Assembly: GCA_013298205.1 (NCBI GenBank)
Contig: JAAFJZ010000048.1
Coordinates: 1 to 11,110 of the forward strand
DNA from: Cytophagales bacterium
Lineage (GTDB): Bacteria; Bacteroidota; Bacteroidia; Cytophagales; UBA9547
Length of the DNA stretch: 11,110 bases
Direction of reading: 5' to 3'
Positions 1 through 6,981 of the stretch are shown piece after piece; position 1 is the stretch's first letter, and each line of letters begins with the position of its first letter. The notes beneath the pieces were generated by a model that had not been told where the DNA came from, searched no databases, and worked only from the letters and a program-made list of their open reading frames with translations. A program made the translations under genes and the position numbers.

Positions 1-1159
1 TAGCTACACAAGCCAGCATAAAAAACACACCTGTATAAGGCATTTGCTTAATTAAGCCGCCCAAACTATCTAGCAAACGTGTATGAGTAGCACGATAAAC
101 AGCACCTGCGCCCATAAACAAAAGTGATTTATAAATGGCATGGTTAAGAATATGAAACAATGCGCCTGCAAAACCAAGATAAGTAATTTGAGGCAAATGG
201 TTGTGTAAACCAATGCAGCCCAAACCCAAACCCAAGCCTATTAACCCAATATTTTCTATCGTACTATAAGCCAAAATAGCTTTTAAGTCCTTTTGCATAA
301 TCGAATTGATGATGCCATAAAGAGCGGTGAGCAAACTCAAAATCATTAAAAACATTCCCACTTCATAAAAACCTGATTGCATAGCGATAATAATGCGAAT
401 GATACCATAAATACCTAATTTGGTCATGCAACCCGACATCATGGCTGAAATTTGTGATGATGCAGCGGGATGCGCCAAAGGCAACCAACTATGCATAGGC
501 ACAAAGCCACTTTTCACAGCAAAGCCTGCGAAAAAAAGTCCCATAAGCACCCAATTTGAACTTTCACCAATGGCTTTTGTCAAACCTGTAAAACTCAATT
601 CATATCCCAAATGACTTAAATAAAATACGCCAGAAATTAAAAATAAAACACCGATATGCATCTGAACCAAGTAGCTTAACCCAGCTTTTTGAACTTCAGG
701 TTTTTCAGAATCATAAATTACCAAGAAAAACGAGCTTAGAGACATTAGCTCCCAAAAAAGTAAAAAAGGAAATAAGTTTTCAGTACTCGCTACCAGGAGC
801 ATACTGATGTGAAAAAGGTGAAAAACAGGAAAATACAACGAATAATGAAAAGGTTTTTCTTCAGAGTGCTTCATATAAGCTTTGGCATAAATAGAAGCCA
901 AAAAAGCCAAAAAATTAATAATAAGAATAAAAAAAGCATTTAACAGCTCTATTTTTATATTACAGATACCAAAAACAGGAAACTCAATAAGCATTATTTC
1001 AAAAGCTTTCCCCGTCTGAACGACTTCATAAACAGGAACTAAAGTAAAAATAGCCACCAAAAAAGTAATCGCAATGCTAGCCCAAGATTTGACTTTATTG
1101 GGTAAGAATATGCCTAAAAATATAAGAAAAACAAGTAAGCAAACACAAACTAGGTACAT
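1..1159 (-). CDS. HyfB-like proton-conducting membrane subunit (3' end outside window)
   Basis: A reading frame starts at ATG 1159-1157 and stays open for 386 codons to the left edge, so the C-terminus is missing. The protein is very hydrophobic with many membrane segments. It carries hallmarks of the Proton_antipo_M family (NuoL/M/N, MrpA/D, HyfB): FWELMSLSSFF with Glu137, AVKSGFVPMHSWLP with Lys216, HPAASSQISAMMSG, and HILNHAIYKSLLFMGAGA with His336, His340 and Lys344. The FWELMSLSS and NHA-KSLLFMGAG wording is closest to hydrogenase-4 subunit B/formate hydrogenlyase subunit 3 rather than respiratory NuoL. In that family such Glu/Lys/His residues line the proton path. It lies 45 bases downstream of the SbtA-like gene and is probably co-transcribed with it. 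No hydrogenase catalytic subunit is visible; any partner genes would lie beyond the left edge. The family call is firm; membership in a hydrogenase, an energy-converting hydrogenase-related complex or a carbon-uptake complex is open. Confidence 0.85.
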   Translation of the reverse strand, partial: MYLVCVCLLVFLIFLGIFLPNKVKSWASIAITFLVAIFTLVPVYEVVQTGKAFEIMLIEFPVFGICNIKIELLNAFFILIINFLAFLASIYAKAYMKHSEEKPFHYSLYFPVFHLFHISMLLVASTENLFPFLLFWELMSLSSFFLVIYDSEKPEVQKAGLSYLVQMHIGVLFLISGVFYLSHLGYELSFTGLTKAIGESSNWVLMGLFFAGFAVKSGFVPMHSWLPLAHPAASSQISAMMSGCMTKLGIYGIIRIIIAMQSGFYEVGMFLMILSLLTALYGIINSIMQKDLKAILAYSTIENIGLIGLGLGLGCIGLHNHLPQITYLGFAGALFHILNHAIYKSLLFMGAGAVYRATHTRLLDSLGGLIKQMPYTGVFFMLACVA

Positions 1160-1204
1160 CGTTTATAGATTAATTTGAAGCAATATTATACAGCCTAATT
1201 AATT

Positions 1205-2179
1205 TTACTTAAATAAATATTGAATAATTACCATATAAGTAGGGATTCCAATAACGATATTAAAAGGGAAAGTTACCCCCAATGCCAATGGCAAAAGTAA
1301 ACTCATATTCGCTTGAGGAACAGCCATTCTCATAGCCGCAGGCACAGCAATATAGGAAGCACTTGCACACAATATAGTAAACAATAGCGCATCTCCTTCG
1401 CTCAAACCTAATAAATATGAAATCCCTATACCTAAAGCCCCATTAAAAATCGGTAATAAAATGCCGAACAGTATCAAAAACATACCTGATTTTTTCAAAG
1501 CCCCCATTCTGCTACCTGCTACCAAACCCATATCAAGCAAATACAAGCAAAGCATACCTTTAAAAATGTCTTTTACAAAGAAATGCAAATCAGATTCTCC
1601 TTTATCACCTGCCAAATACCCAATCACCAAACTACCTAATAGCAAAATAATAGAGCCATTAAAAAAAGCTTCTTTTAGCACGCCTAAAGTGCTTCCACCT
1701 TCATCTACTCCATCATCTTTGGTGTTTGCCCTAATCAAAAATAAGCCTACAATAATAGCAGGTGATTCCATAAGTGCCATACCTGCCACCATATAGCCTC
1801 CCGCAGGAATTTGTTGAGTAGCCAAATATGCTTGGGCAGTAGCAAACGTAACTGCACTCACAGAACCATAGGTAGCGGCTATCGCACCTGCATTGTATGG
1901 ATCTAATTTAACCCTTAAAATTCTGTATGCCAAAAAAGGCACGAATACCGACATACATATACACGCTACAATAATCCATATAATTTGAGGCGTAAATCCT
2001 GAATGAAATAATTCTTCCCCTCCTTTTATACCTATATCAAAAAGTAGATATAAAGAGAAATATTTTGCAATAGCCGGGGGAACTTCCAAATCGGATTTGA
2101 CCAATACAGCAAAAAGCCCCAAAAAGAAAAACAATACAGGAGCAGATAGAAAATTGTCGAGTACAGAAGATAAATTCAT
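1205..2179 (-). CDS. SbtA-family sodium-dependent bicarbonate permease
   Basis: This 324-residue integral membrane protein has about ten hydrophobic segments in two halves. It matches the Sbt_1 (DUF897) family, whose cyanobacterial member SbtA takes up bicarbonate with sodium across the inner membrane. Recognisable family stretches are YGSVSAVTF (residues 104-112) in the first half and ASASYIAVPAAMR (272-284) followed by LGVTFPFN (300-307) in the second. In SbtA structures these paired stretches form the substrate/sodium site. The charged loop between the halves (about 150-168) is short compared with cyanobacterial SbtA. No gene for the PII-like regulator SbtB is adjacent. A TAGTTTTG -7 element lies about 34 bases upstream, and the HyfB-like gene follows 45 bases downstream. 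Family assignment is strong; bicarbonate as substrate is inferred from the family. Confidence 0.9.
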   Translation of the reverse strand: MNLSSVLDNFLSAPVLFFFLGLFAVLVKSDLEVPPAIAKYFSLYLLFDIGIKGGEELFHSGFTPQIIWIIVACICMSVFVPFLAYRILRVKLDPYNAGAIAATYGSVSAVTFATAQAYLATQQIPAGGYMVAGMALMESPAIIVGLFLIRANTKDDGVDEGGSTLGVLKEAFFNGSIILLLGSLVIGYLAGDKGESDLHFFVKDIFKGMLCLYLLDMGLVAGSRMGALKKSGMFLILFGILLPIFNGALGIGISYLLGLSEGDALLFTILCASASYIAVPAAMRMAVPQANMSLLLPLALGVTFPFNIVIGIPTYMVIIQYLFK

Positions 2180-2212
2180 AACTTATTAAATTAAAATTTT
2201 AAAACTAGGATT

Positions 2213-2220
2213 CAAAACTA
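2213..2220 (-). promoter_or_regulatory. Probable -7 element for the SbtA-like gene
   Basis: On the minus strand this reads TAGTTTTG, an exact fit to the Bacteroidota -7 consensus TAnnTTTG. It ends about 34 bases before the permease start codon. A TTG that could serve the -33 region is present upstream (2238-2236), but the spacing is short, so the -33 assignment is weak. Confidence 0.5.
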
Positions 2221-2310
2221 TATAAGATTATAAAACAATTAATTAAAAAGAGATTAAAATTAATTTAACAGTACTTTTAATTAAAATCTACATGAATTAT
2301 AATGTGTTTA

Positions 2311-2318
2311 TAGTTTTG
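2311..2318 (+). promoter_or_regulatory. Probable -7 element for the cryptochrome operon
   Basis: TAGTTTTG matches the Bacteroidota -7 consensus TAnnTTTG and lies 49 bases before the first start codon of the photolyase-like operon. No clear TTTG-type -33 element is seen at the usual distance. Together with the opposite-strand element at 2213-2220 it makes 2180-2367 a divergent promoter region; nothing else is recognised in that gap. Confidence 0.45.
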
Positions 2319-2367
2319 ATTTGTTTAAAATTAAAACATTAAGCCATAATTTCAAATTTATGAAAAT

Positions 2368-2649
2368 ATGAAAATAATACTAACAGATATAGACACAAAC
2401 CGTGTAATTGAAATGGCTTGGGAGGACAGAACACCTTTTGAGGCTATAAAAATTCAGTTTGGTACAACTGAAGCTGATGTGATTAAAATTATGCGAAATA
2501 ATTTGAAACGCACATCTTTTAATCTTTGGCGGAAACGGGTAAACGATGGCGTAAGTCAAAAACATTTGGCAAAACGCAGTTCAGATATTGATAGATTCAA
2601 ATGTACACTACAACGTTCGGTTTCGCTCAACAAAATTAGTAAAAGATAA
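2368..2649 (+). CDS. TIGR03643/DUF2805-type small protein of the cryptochrome cluster
   Basis: This is a 93-residue basic protein that I recognise as the TIGR03643 (DUF2805) family. The N-terminal part (about 11-45) looks helical, with the family's MAWEDRTPFEAI stretch and an acidic FGTTEADVIKIMR segment that resembles a small helix-turn-helix. The conserved RTSFNLWRKRV sits at 48-58 and a basic tail, QRSVSLNKISKR, at 82-93. The function is unknown; the fold hints at nucleic-acid binding, but that is inference. From memory, members usually sit next to photolyase/cryptochrome homologues, as here. The stop codon is only 3 bases before the next start, so this gene leads the operon. A -7 element lies 49 bases upstream. 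Confidence 0.85.
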   Translation: MKIILTDIDTNRVIEMAWEDRTPFEAIKIQFGTTEADVIKIMRNNLKRTSFNLWRKRVNDGVSQKHLAKRSSDIDRFKCTLQRSVSLNKISKR

Positions 2650-2652
2650 AAA

Positions 2653-3741
2653 ATGGTGTTTACGGTAGATTATAAAAGTATTTTACAACTTATTGAAGAA
2701 ATAAATCCAATAACATATTGCCGAAATCGTAATTTTTTGGATGGAAATGTTTCAAAACTTTCGCCTTACGTGTCGAGAGGTGTGATTAGCACAAAACAAA
2801 TATATGATTCGGTACTTGCTCGGGGTTTTAATCCCAAAGAAATAGAAGGATTTTTGAAGCAATTGGCTTGGAGAGATTATTTTCAACAAACATTAATTGC
2901 CAAACCCTACTTAGCAGAAACGGAAATTAAATTTCAACAAACCGATGTTGAAAATAGGGAATTATCGCTAAATATAGTAAAAGCCCAAACTACGATTAAA
3001 GCCATTGACGATGCCATAAATTCCTTATATGTAACGGGTTATATGCACAATCATGTGCGGATGTATGTGTCGAGCATGGTTACAAATATCGCAAAATCAG
3101 ATTGGAGATTGCCTTCAAAATGGATGTATTATTATTTGTTAGATGCCGATGTGGCGAGCAATTCGTGCAGTTGGCAATGGATTTGTGGGGCAAATTCATC
3201 AAAAAAATATTATGCTAACCAAGAAAATATCAACAAATATGCAGGCACAAATCAATCAAATACGTTTTTGGATGTTAGTTATGAGGAAATTGCAACTATG
3301 CCCATTCCTACGGTTTTAAAAGAAACGACAAACTTAGATTTTTATACAAATTTACCTCAAAAATCAAGTCTAAAAATTGATGTTTCAAAACCCACTTTGC
3401 TTTATAATTTTTATAATTTAGACCCAATTTGGCATCAAAACGAAGAATTTAACCGAGTTTTATTGCTCGAACCAAGCCATTTCAACAAATTTCCTGTTTC
3501 GGAAAATACCATTGATTTTGTGAAAGAACTTTCAAAAAACATCTCTTCTATCCAAATATATTGTGGCGAATATGAAGACTTGAAAAAGGAATATCAAATC
3601 AGGGACTTTATTTTTAAAGAACATCCACTTTTTGCACATTACGAAGGCAAAAAAGAAGCACGAGATTGGATTTTTCCAAACACAAAAGGGTATTTTCCTT
3701 CGTTTTTTAATTATTGGAATGCTTCAAATAAAAATATGTAA
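2653..3741 (+). CDS. FAD-binding photolyase-like protein lacking the usual N-terminal domain
   Basis: This 362-residue protein begins directly with the FAD-binding half of the photolyase/cryptochrome family. Seen in order: SKLSPYVSRGVIS (34-46), like the family's SRLSPYL.G.IS; QLAWRDYF (70-77); GYMHNHVRM (129-137); and LDADVASNSCSWQW (163-176). By alignment from memory to E. coli photolyase, Trp151, Asp164, Asp166, Asn170, Trp174 and Trp176 match Trp359, Asp372, Asp374, Asn378, Trp382 and Trp384. Gln70 replaces the CPD-contacting Glu274, His134 replaces Arg342, and no Trp306 equivalent is seen. The last ~110 residues (247-355) resemble the alpha/beta antenna domain that normally comes first, suggesting a circular permutation. 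The gene abuts its neighbours (3 bases before, 0 after). The substrate is unknown: DNA repair or light sensing are both possible. Confidence 0.85.
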   Translation: MVFTVDYKSILQLIEEINPITYCRNRNFLDGNVSKLSPYVSRGVISTKQIYDSVLARGFNPKEIEGFLKQLAWRDYFQQTLIAKPYLAETEIKFQQTDVENRELSLNIVKAQTTIKAIDDAINSLYVTGYMHNHVRMYVSSMVTNIAKSDWRLPSKWMYYYLLDADVASNSCSWQWICGANSSKKYYANQENINKYAGTNQSNTFLDVSYEEIATMPIPTVLKETTNLDFYTNLPQKSSLKIDVSKPTLLYNFYNLDPIWHQNEEFNRVLLLEPSHFNKFPVSENTIDFVKELSKNISSIQIYCGEYEDLKKEYQIRDFIFKEHPLFAHYEGKKEARDWIFPNTKGYFPSFFNYWNASNKNM

Positions 3742-5223
3742 ATGCCTAAAAATGAATTAAATATCGTTTGGATTAAGCGTGATTTGCGTACGCAAGATCA
3801 TGCGGCACTTTTTGAAGCTGAAAAACAAAACATACCTTATCTAATCATTTTTATTTTTGAACCTAGTATTATTTCTTATCCCGATACTTCGCTTCGGCAT
3901 TTGCAATTTCAGTATTTGTCGGTGCTCGATATGAATATAACATTAACCCAAACCAACCAAAAAGTTACTGTTTTTTATGGTGAAGCTATGGAGGTTTTTC
4001 AAGATATTATCCAACAATTTGAGGTTAAAAATATTTATAGCTACCAAGAAAGTGGAATTGATATTACGTTTAAGAGAGATAAAAATCTTAAAAAATATTT
4101 TGAGACCGAAAATATACAATGGACTGAATTTCAGCGAGATGGAATTGTAAGAGGTAGAAAAAACCGAACAGGTTGGGACAAACAATGGTATGGATTTATG
4201 CACACCCAAACGTTTGATAATGTGTTTAAACCCAAAAACGAAATCACTTTTAAAAACAATTTTGAATTACCGGTTGAAATCCAAAAATCATACCAAGATT
4301 ACAGTTCGCAATTTCAACCACCTGGAGAACGAAACGCAATAAAATATTTGAGAAGTTTTTTGGAAGAACGTGGAGAAAATTACTCAAAACACATTTCAAA
4401 ACCACATTACAGCCGAAAATCGTGTAGCCGAATGTCGCCTTACATTGCTTGGGGCAACTTTAGCATTCGTTTGGTTTATCAACTTATTCTCATAAATATT
4501 AAGAATAGACAAAATAAAGGTCCTTTCAAAAACTGTGTAACCCGATTGAAATGGCATTGTCATTTTATCCAAAAATTTGAAATGGAATGCAGTTACGAAA
4601 ATTTGTGCATCAATAAAGGGTATGAATTATTGATTTATGAAAAAAACGAATATTTAGTAAATGCTTGGAAATCAGGGCATACAGGTGTGCCAATCATAGA
4701 TGCGTGTATGCGATGTTTACACGCTACAGGTTGGATAAATTTTAGAATGCGGGCTATGGTGGTTTCGTTTTTGTGTCATCATTTGTTGCAAGATTGGCGA
4801 ACGGGAGCCTATCATTTGGCACAGCTTTTTTTGGATTACGAGCCTGGCATTCATTATCCGCAGTTTCAGATGCAAGCCGGCACAACGGGTATAAACACGA
4901 TTCGGATTTATAACCCTGTAAAAAATTCGCTTGAACACGATACGTATGGCTTATTTATTCGGAAATGGGTTCCCGAATTGGCAAAACTTGATAATGTACA
5001 AATCCATGAACCGTGGAAACTTACTGTTTTGGATCAGCAAATGTTAGGAATCGAAATCGGAAAAGATTATCCTTTACCTGTGGTAGATTTGGCTGAAAAT
5101 GCAAAAATTGGGAAAGATAAAATATGGGAACATCGAAAAAATGAGTTGGTAAAAACCGAAAATTACCGCATTTTGAAAACCCACACTCGCTCCAAAATAG
5201 AAGAAGAAGCAGACGAAGAATGA
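3742..5223 (+). CDS. Cryptochrome/photolyase family protein with altered active site
   Basis: This 493-residue flavoprotein has normal photolyase order. The alpha/beta domain opens with NIVWIKRDLRTQDHAAL (7-23) and covers about 1-135. The helical FAD domain spans about 195-455, with SRMSPYIAWGNFS (229-241), TGVPIIDACMRCLHATGW (314-331), RIYNP (388-392) and FIRKWVPEL (405-413). By-eye alignment to E. coli photolyase shows unusual residues: Glu274 to Arg268, Asn341 to Phe334, Trp384 to Met377, Asn378 probably to His371. The Trp triad (306/359/382) reads Tyr299/Trp352/Phe375. Arg335 (Arg342) and Asp365 (Asp372) are kept. This argues against a standard CPD photolyase; a cryptochrome-like sensor or a divergent repair enzyme is more likely. 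The ATG follows the preceding TAA immediately, implying translational coupling. The acidic/basic tail (about 460-493) is specific to this protein. Confidence 0.9.
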   Translation: MPKNELNIVWIKRDLRTQDHAALFEAEKQNIPYLIIFIFEPSIISYPDTSLRHLQFQYLSVLDMNITLTQTNQKVTVFYGEAMEVFQDIIQQFEVKNIYSYQESGIDITFKRDKNLKKYFETENIQWTEFQRDGIVRGRKNRTGWDKQWYGFMHTQTFDNVFKPKNEITFKNNFELPVEIQKSYQDYSSQFQPPGERNAIKYLRSFLEERGENYSKHISKPHYSRKSCSRMSPYIAWGNFSIRLVYQLILINIKNRQNKGPFKNCVTRLKWHCHFIQKFEMECSYENLCINKGYELLIYEKNEYLVNAWKSGHTGVPIIDACMRCLHATGWINFRMRAMVVSFLCHHLLQDWRTGAYHLAQLFLDYEPGIHYPQFQMQAGTTGINTIRIYNPVKNSLEHDTYGLFIRKWVPELAKLDNVQIHEPWKLTVLDQQMLGIEIGKDYPLPVVDLAENAKIGKDKIWEHRKNELVKTENYRILKTHTRSKIEEEADEE

Positions 5224-5357
5224 AAAATATAAAAAAAGAAAACTTACCAACTAAAATCTGTGTGGTTTGCCAACGACCATTTTCGTGGCGTAAGAAATGG
5301 GAAAAAGTTTGGGATGATGTAAAATATTGTAGCGAAGGGTGTAGAGGTAGGAAGTGA
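5220..5357 (+). CDS. DUF2256-type zinc-ribbon mini-protein
   Basis: This 45-residue protein's ATG overlaps the stop of the cryptochrome-like gene in an ATGA junction. It contains CVVC (Cys14, Cys17), then PFSWRKKWEKVWDDVKYC (20-37) and Cys41, giving a CxxC...CxxxC pattern expected to bind one zinc ion. The PFxWRKKWEKxWDxVKYCS wording is characteristic of the DUF2256 (PF10013) family, whose function is unknown. I recall members being found beside photolyase/cryptochrome homologues. The four-base overlap, reading frame and intact cysteine set make this a real gene despite its size, and it closes the four-gene operon. A role as a DNA- or partner-binding accessory is inference. Confidence 0.88.
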   Translation: MKNIKKENLPTKICVVCQRPFSWRKKWEKVWDDVKYCSEGCRGRK

Positions 5358-5489
5358 ATTTTATTCAACAAGTATTTAAGTAATAAATCGATTTTTTTTG
5401 ATTTTATTAATCATAAATTTATTGTATATTTTCATTTTAAACCGTTATAAATTGTTGATAAACAATATACTATGAATTTGTTTTAATTT

Positions 5490-5543
5490 TACTACAAAAT
5501 ACTAATTTGTGGTAAAAAATATACAAATTAGTATTTTGTAGTA
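5490..5543. repeat. Perfect 21-bp inverted repeat
   Basis: The arms 5490-5510 and 5523-5543 are exact reverse complements around a 12-base AT-rich loop. Each arm includes ACTACAAAATACTAATTTGT or its complement. A shorter copy, ACTACAAATT, occurs at 5611-5620 directly before the ATPase start codon. The arms end in AT-rich sequence without the G+C-rich stem and T-run of a normal terminator. The repeat lies 133 bases after the cryptochrome operon and 78 bases before the ATPase gene. It may be an operator, a processed hairpin or the remnant of a small mobile element. Confidence 0.9.
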
Positions 5544-5545
5544 GT

Positions 5546-5578
5546 TTTAACACAAAAAATATTGTTTTTTGTGTTAAA
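5546..5578. repeat. Second inverted repeat, 14-bp arms
   Basis: The arms TTTAACACAAAAAA (5546-5559) and TTTTTTGTGTTAAA (5565-5578) are perfect reverse complements with a 5-base loop. The right arm overlaps the position expected for the -33 region of the ATPase promoter (TTG at 5569-5571). A protein binding here, or cruciform extrusion, could therefore affect initiation. It starts only two bases after the 21-bp repeat. Confidence 0.85.
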
Positions 5579-5592
5579 TAAAATACAATTGC

Positions 5593-5600
5593 TATATTTG
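5593..5600 (+). promoter_or_regulatory. Probable -7 element for the ATPase gene
   Basis: TATATTTG matches the Bacteroidota TAnnTTTG -7 consensus, with a possible -33 TTG at 5569-5571 (21 bases between). Transcription would begin near 5605-5608, leaving a leader of only about 15 bases that contains ACTACAAATT, a partial copy of the upstream repeat arm. Confidence 0.6.
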
Positions 5601-5620
5601 TGTGAAAATTACTACAAATT

Positions 5621-6815
5621 ATGGAAAAGTTGTTTAGGAAATCAGACAAAATTCTCAGAAATGTATCACTTGATTTTAAGCGATACTTACATACAGGCAT
5701 AGATGATACCGAAAAGCTGATAGGTTTAACAGGAGCAAGGGGTGTTGGCAAAACAACCATTTTGTTGCATAAGCTTAAAGAAAAAAATATTCCTTCAAGC
5801 GTTGGTTTTTACGCTTCAATGGACGATATATACTTTTCTACAAACACTCTAGTGGATTTGGCTGATGAGTTCGTAAATATAGGAGGCAAGTATATCTTCT
5901 TGGACGAGGTACACAAATACGAAACTTGGTCAATCGAGTTAAAAAATATTTATGACACTTATCCAGAGCTCCATGTTATGTTTACAGGCTCTTCTGTGCT
6001 CGAAATGTCAAAAACAAAAGGAGACTTGAGCAGAAGGGCCATGATTTATATGCTTGAAACGATGTCGTTTAGAGAGTATTTGGAATATGAAGAAAAGATT
6101 AAAATTCCTGCGCTAAGTCTCAAAGAATTGGTCTCAGATCACATTGAAATTGCAAATTCTTTGTTGGAAACAGGATTTTTGCCATTTAAGTATTTCGAAA
6201 GCTTTTTGAAAAATGGCTCATACCCGTTTTCATTTGAGAATAAATCAAACTTTTATGAAAAATTAAAAAACACAATCAATCTGATTATAGAAAATGATTT
6301 AATGATTGTAGCAGGTATAGATTACAGCACGGGGATAAAAATAAAAAAACTCCTTGTTGCAATAAGTGAATGCGTGCCTTTCAAGCCGAATTTATCTGAA
6401 TTGTCTGCCAAAGTAGGTGTAGATAGGAAGCATATCTATGATTTTATTAGCTATTTAGAGCGTTCTAGGCTTATTAATACGTTGATTTCAGATGAAAAAG
6501 GACTCAACATGCTTGTAAAACCTGAGATGATTTACTTAGAAAACACTTCATTGGCTTACGCATTATGCGGAGATAAGCCTGAAACAGGAATTAAGAGAAA
6601 CTTTCTTCTTCAATCAACTGAGGGCTAAACATCACGTAAGTTACACGCCTGCTGGAGATTTCTTAATAGACAATTCTTATATTTTTGAAGTTGGAGGTAA
6701 AAATAAAACTTTTAAACAAATTAAAAATTTGCCAGCAAGTTATTTGGCAATTGACAATATCGAATCGGGAGGGAATAACCGAATTCCCCTTTGGATGTTT
6801 GGCTTTTTGAGGTAG
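5621..6815 (+). pseudogene. AAA_14/DUF4143-type ATPase, frameshifted near the C-terminus
   Basis: The frame from ATG 5621 encodes a P-loop ATPase and stops at 6628 after 335 residues. It has Walker A GARGVGKTT (38-46), Walker B YIFLDEVHKY (91-100, Asp95-Glu96), a sensor-like MFTGSS (120-125) and GDLSRR with candidate arginine finger. The middle is a helical linker with a winged-helix-like LSELSAKVGVDRKHIYDFISYLE. Dropping one A at 6593/6594 restores GIRETFFFNQLRAKHHV and continues to TAG 6813-6815, giving 397 residues, a usual length for this family. The restored tail has GDFLID and FEVGGK, resembling the DUF4143 nuclease-like fold. These ATPases are common, often horizontally spread, orphan genes of unknown role in Bacteroidota. 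It is either a recent pseudogene, a sequencing error or, less likely, a programmed frameshift. It has its own promoter and stands alone. Confidence 0.85.
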
Positions 6816-6981
6816 ACGGCTCAAAATAGGATTGTTGTTTTCATTTTCTTTAGATGTTTAATAGTTAATTTATAAGTAAATCTAGTTTGAGTTTGAAAGC
6901 TTTTCACAATTTTATAGCACATTCCAAAAACTTTTAATCGAAAATTAATCTCATTCTTTACATTGATTAAAATTATTCACA

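Noticed and set aside
1..1159. Calling the partial gene nuoL or dabB
   Set aside because: The FWELMSLSS and HILNHAIYKSLLFMGAGA stretches fit HyfB better, and no DUF2309 or nuo neighbour is in view.
1461..1796. 111-codon plus-strand open frame opposite the SbtA-like gene
   Set aside because: It is antisense to a clear membrane transporter and its Lys/Pro/Ser-rich product has no family features; it is a shadow.
3742..5223. Calling the gene phr (CPD photolyase)
   Set aside because: Key substrate-contact residues and two of the three triad tryptophans differ by alignment, so a specific CPD-repair name is not supported.
5021..5371. 116-codon minus-strand open frame across the cryptochrome and DUF2256 genes
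   Set aside because: The opposite strand carries two recognisable coding families through the same span, so this frame is fortuitous.
5490..5578. The two palindromes as a rho-independent terminator pair for the cryptochrome operon
   Set aside because: Stems are almost entirely A/T with no downstream T-run, and they lie 133 bases after the operon and inside the next promoter; a regulatory or mobile-element role fits better, although some termination cannot be excluded.
5490..5620. CRISPR array or integron attC-like site
   Set aside because: There are no regularly spaced direct repeats with unique spacers, no cas genes, and no attC-type core sites or integrase.
5470..5760. Minus-strand open frame covering the inverted repeats and the ATPase start
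   Set aside because: It spans the promoter, both palindromes and the Walker A region of the ATPase gene, and its product looks like back-translated AT-rich DNA.
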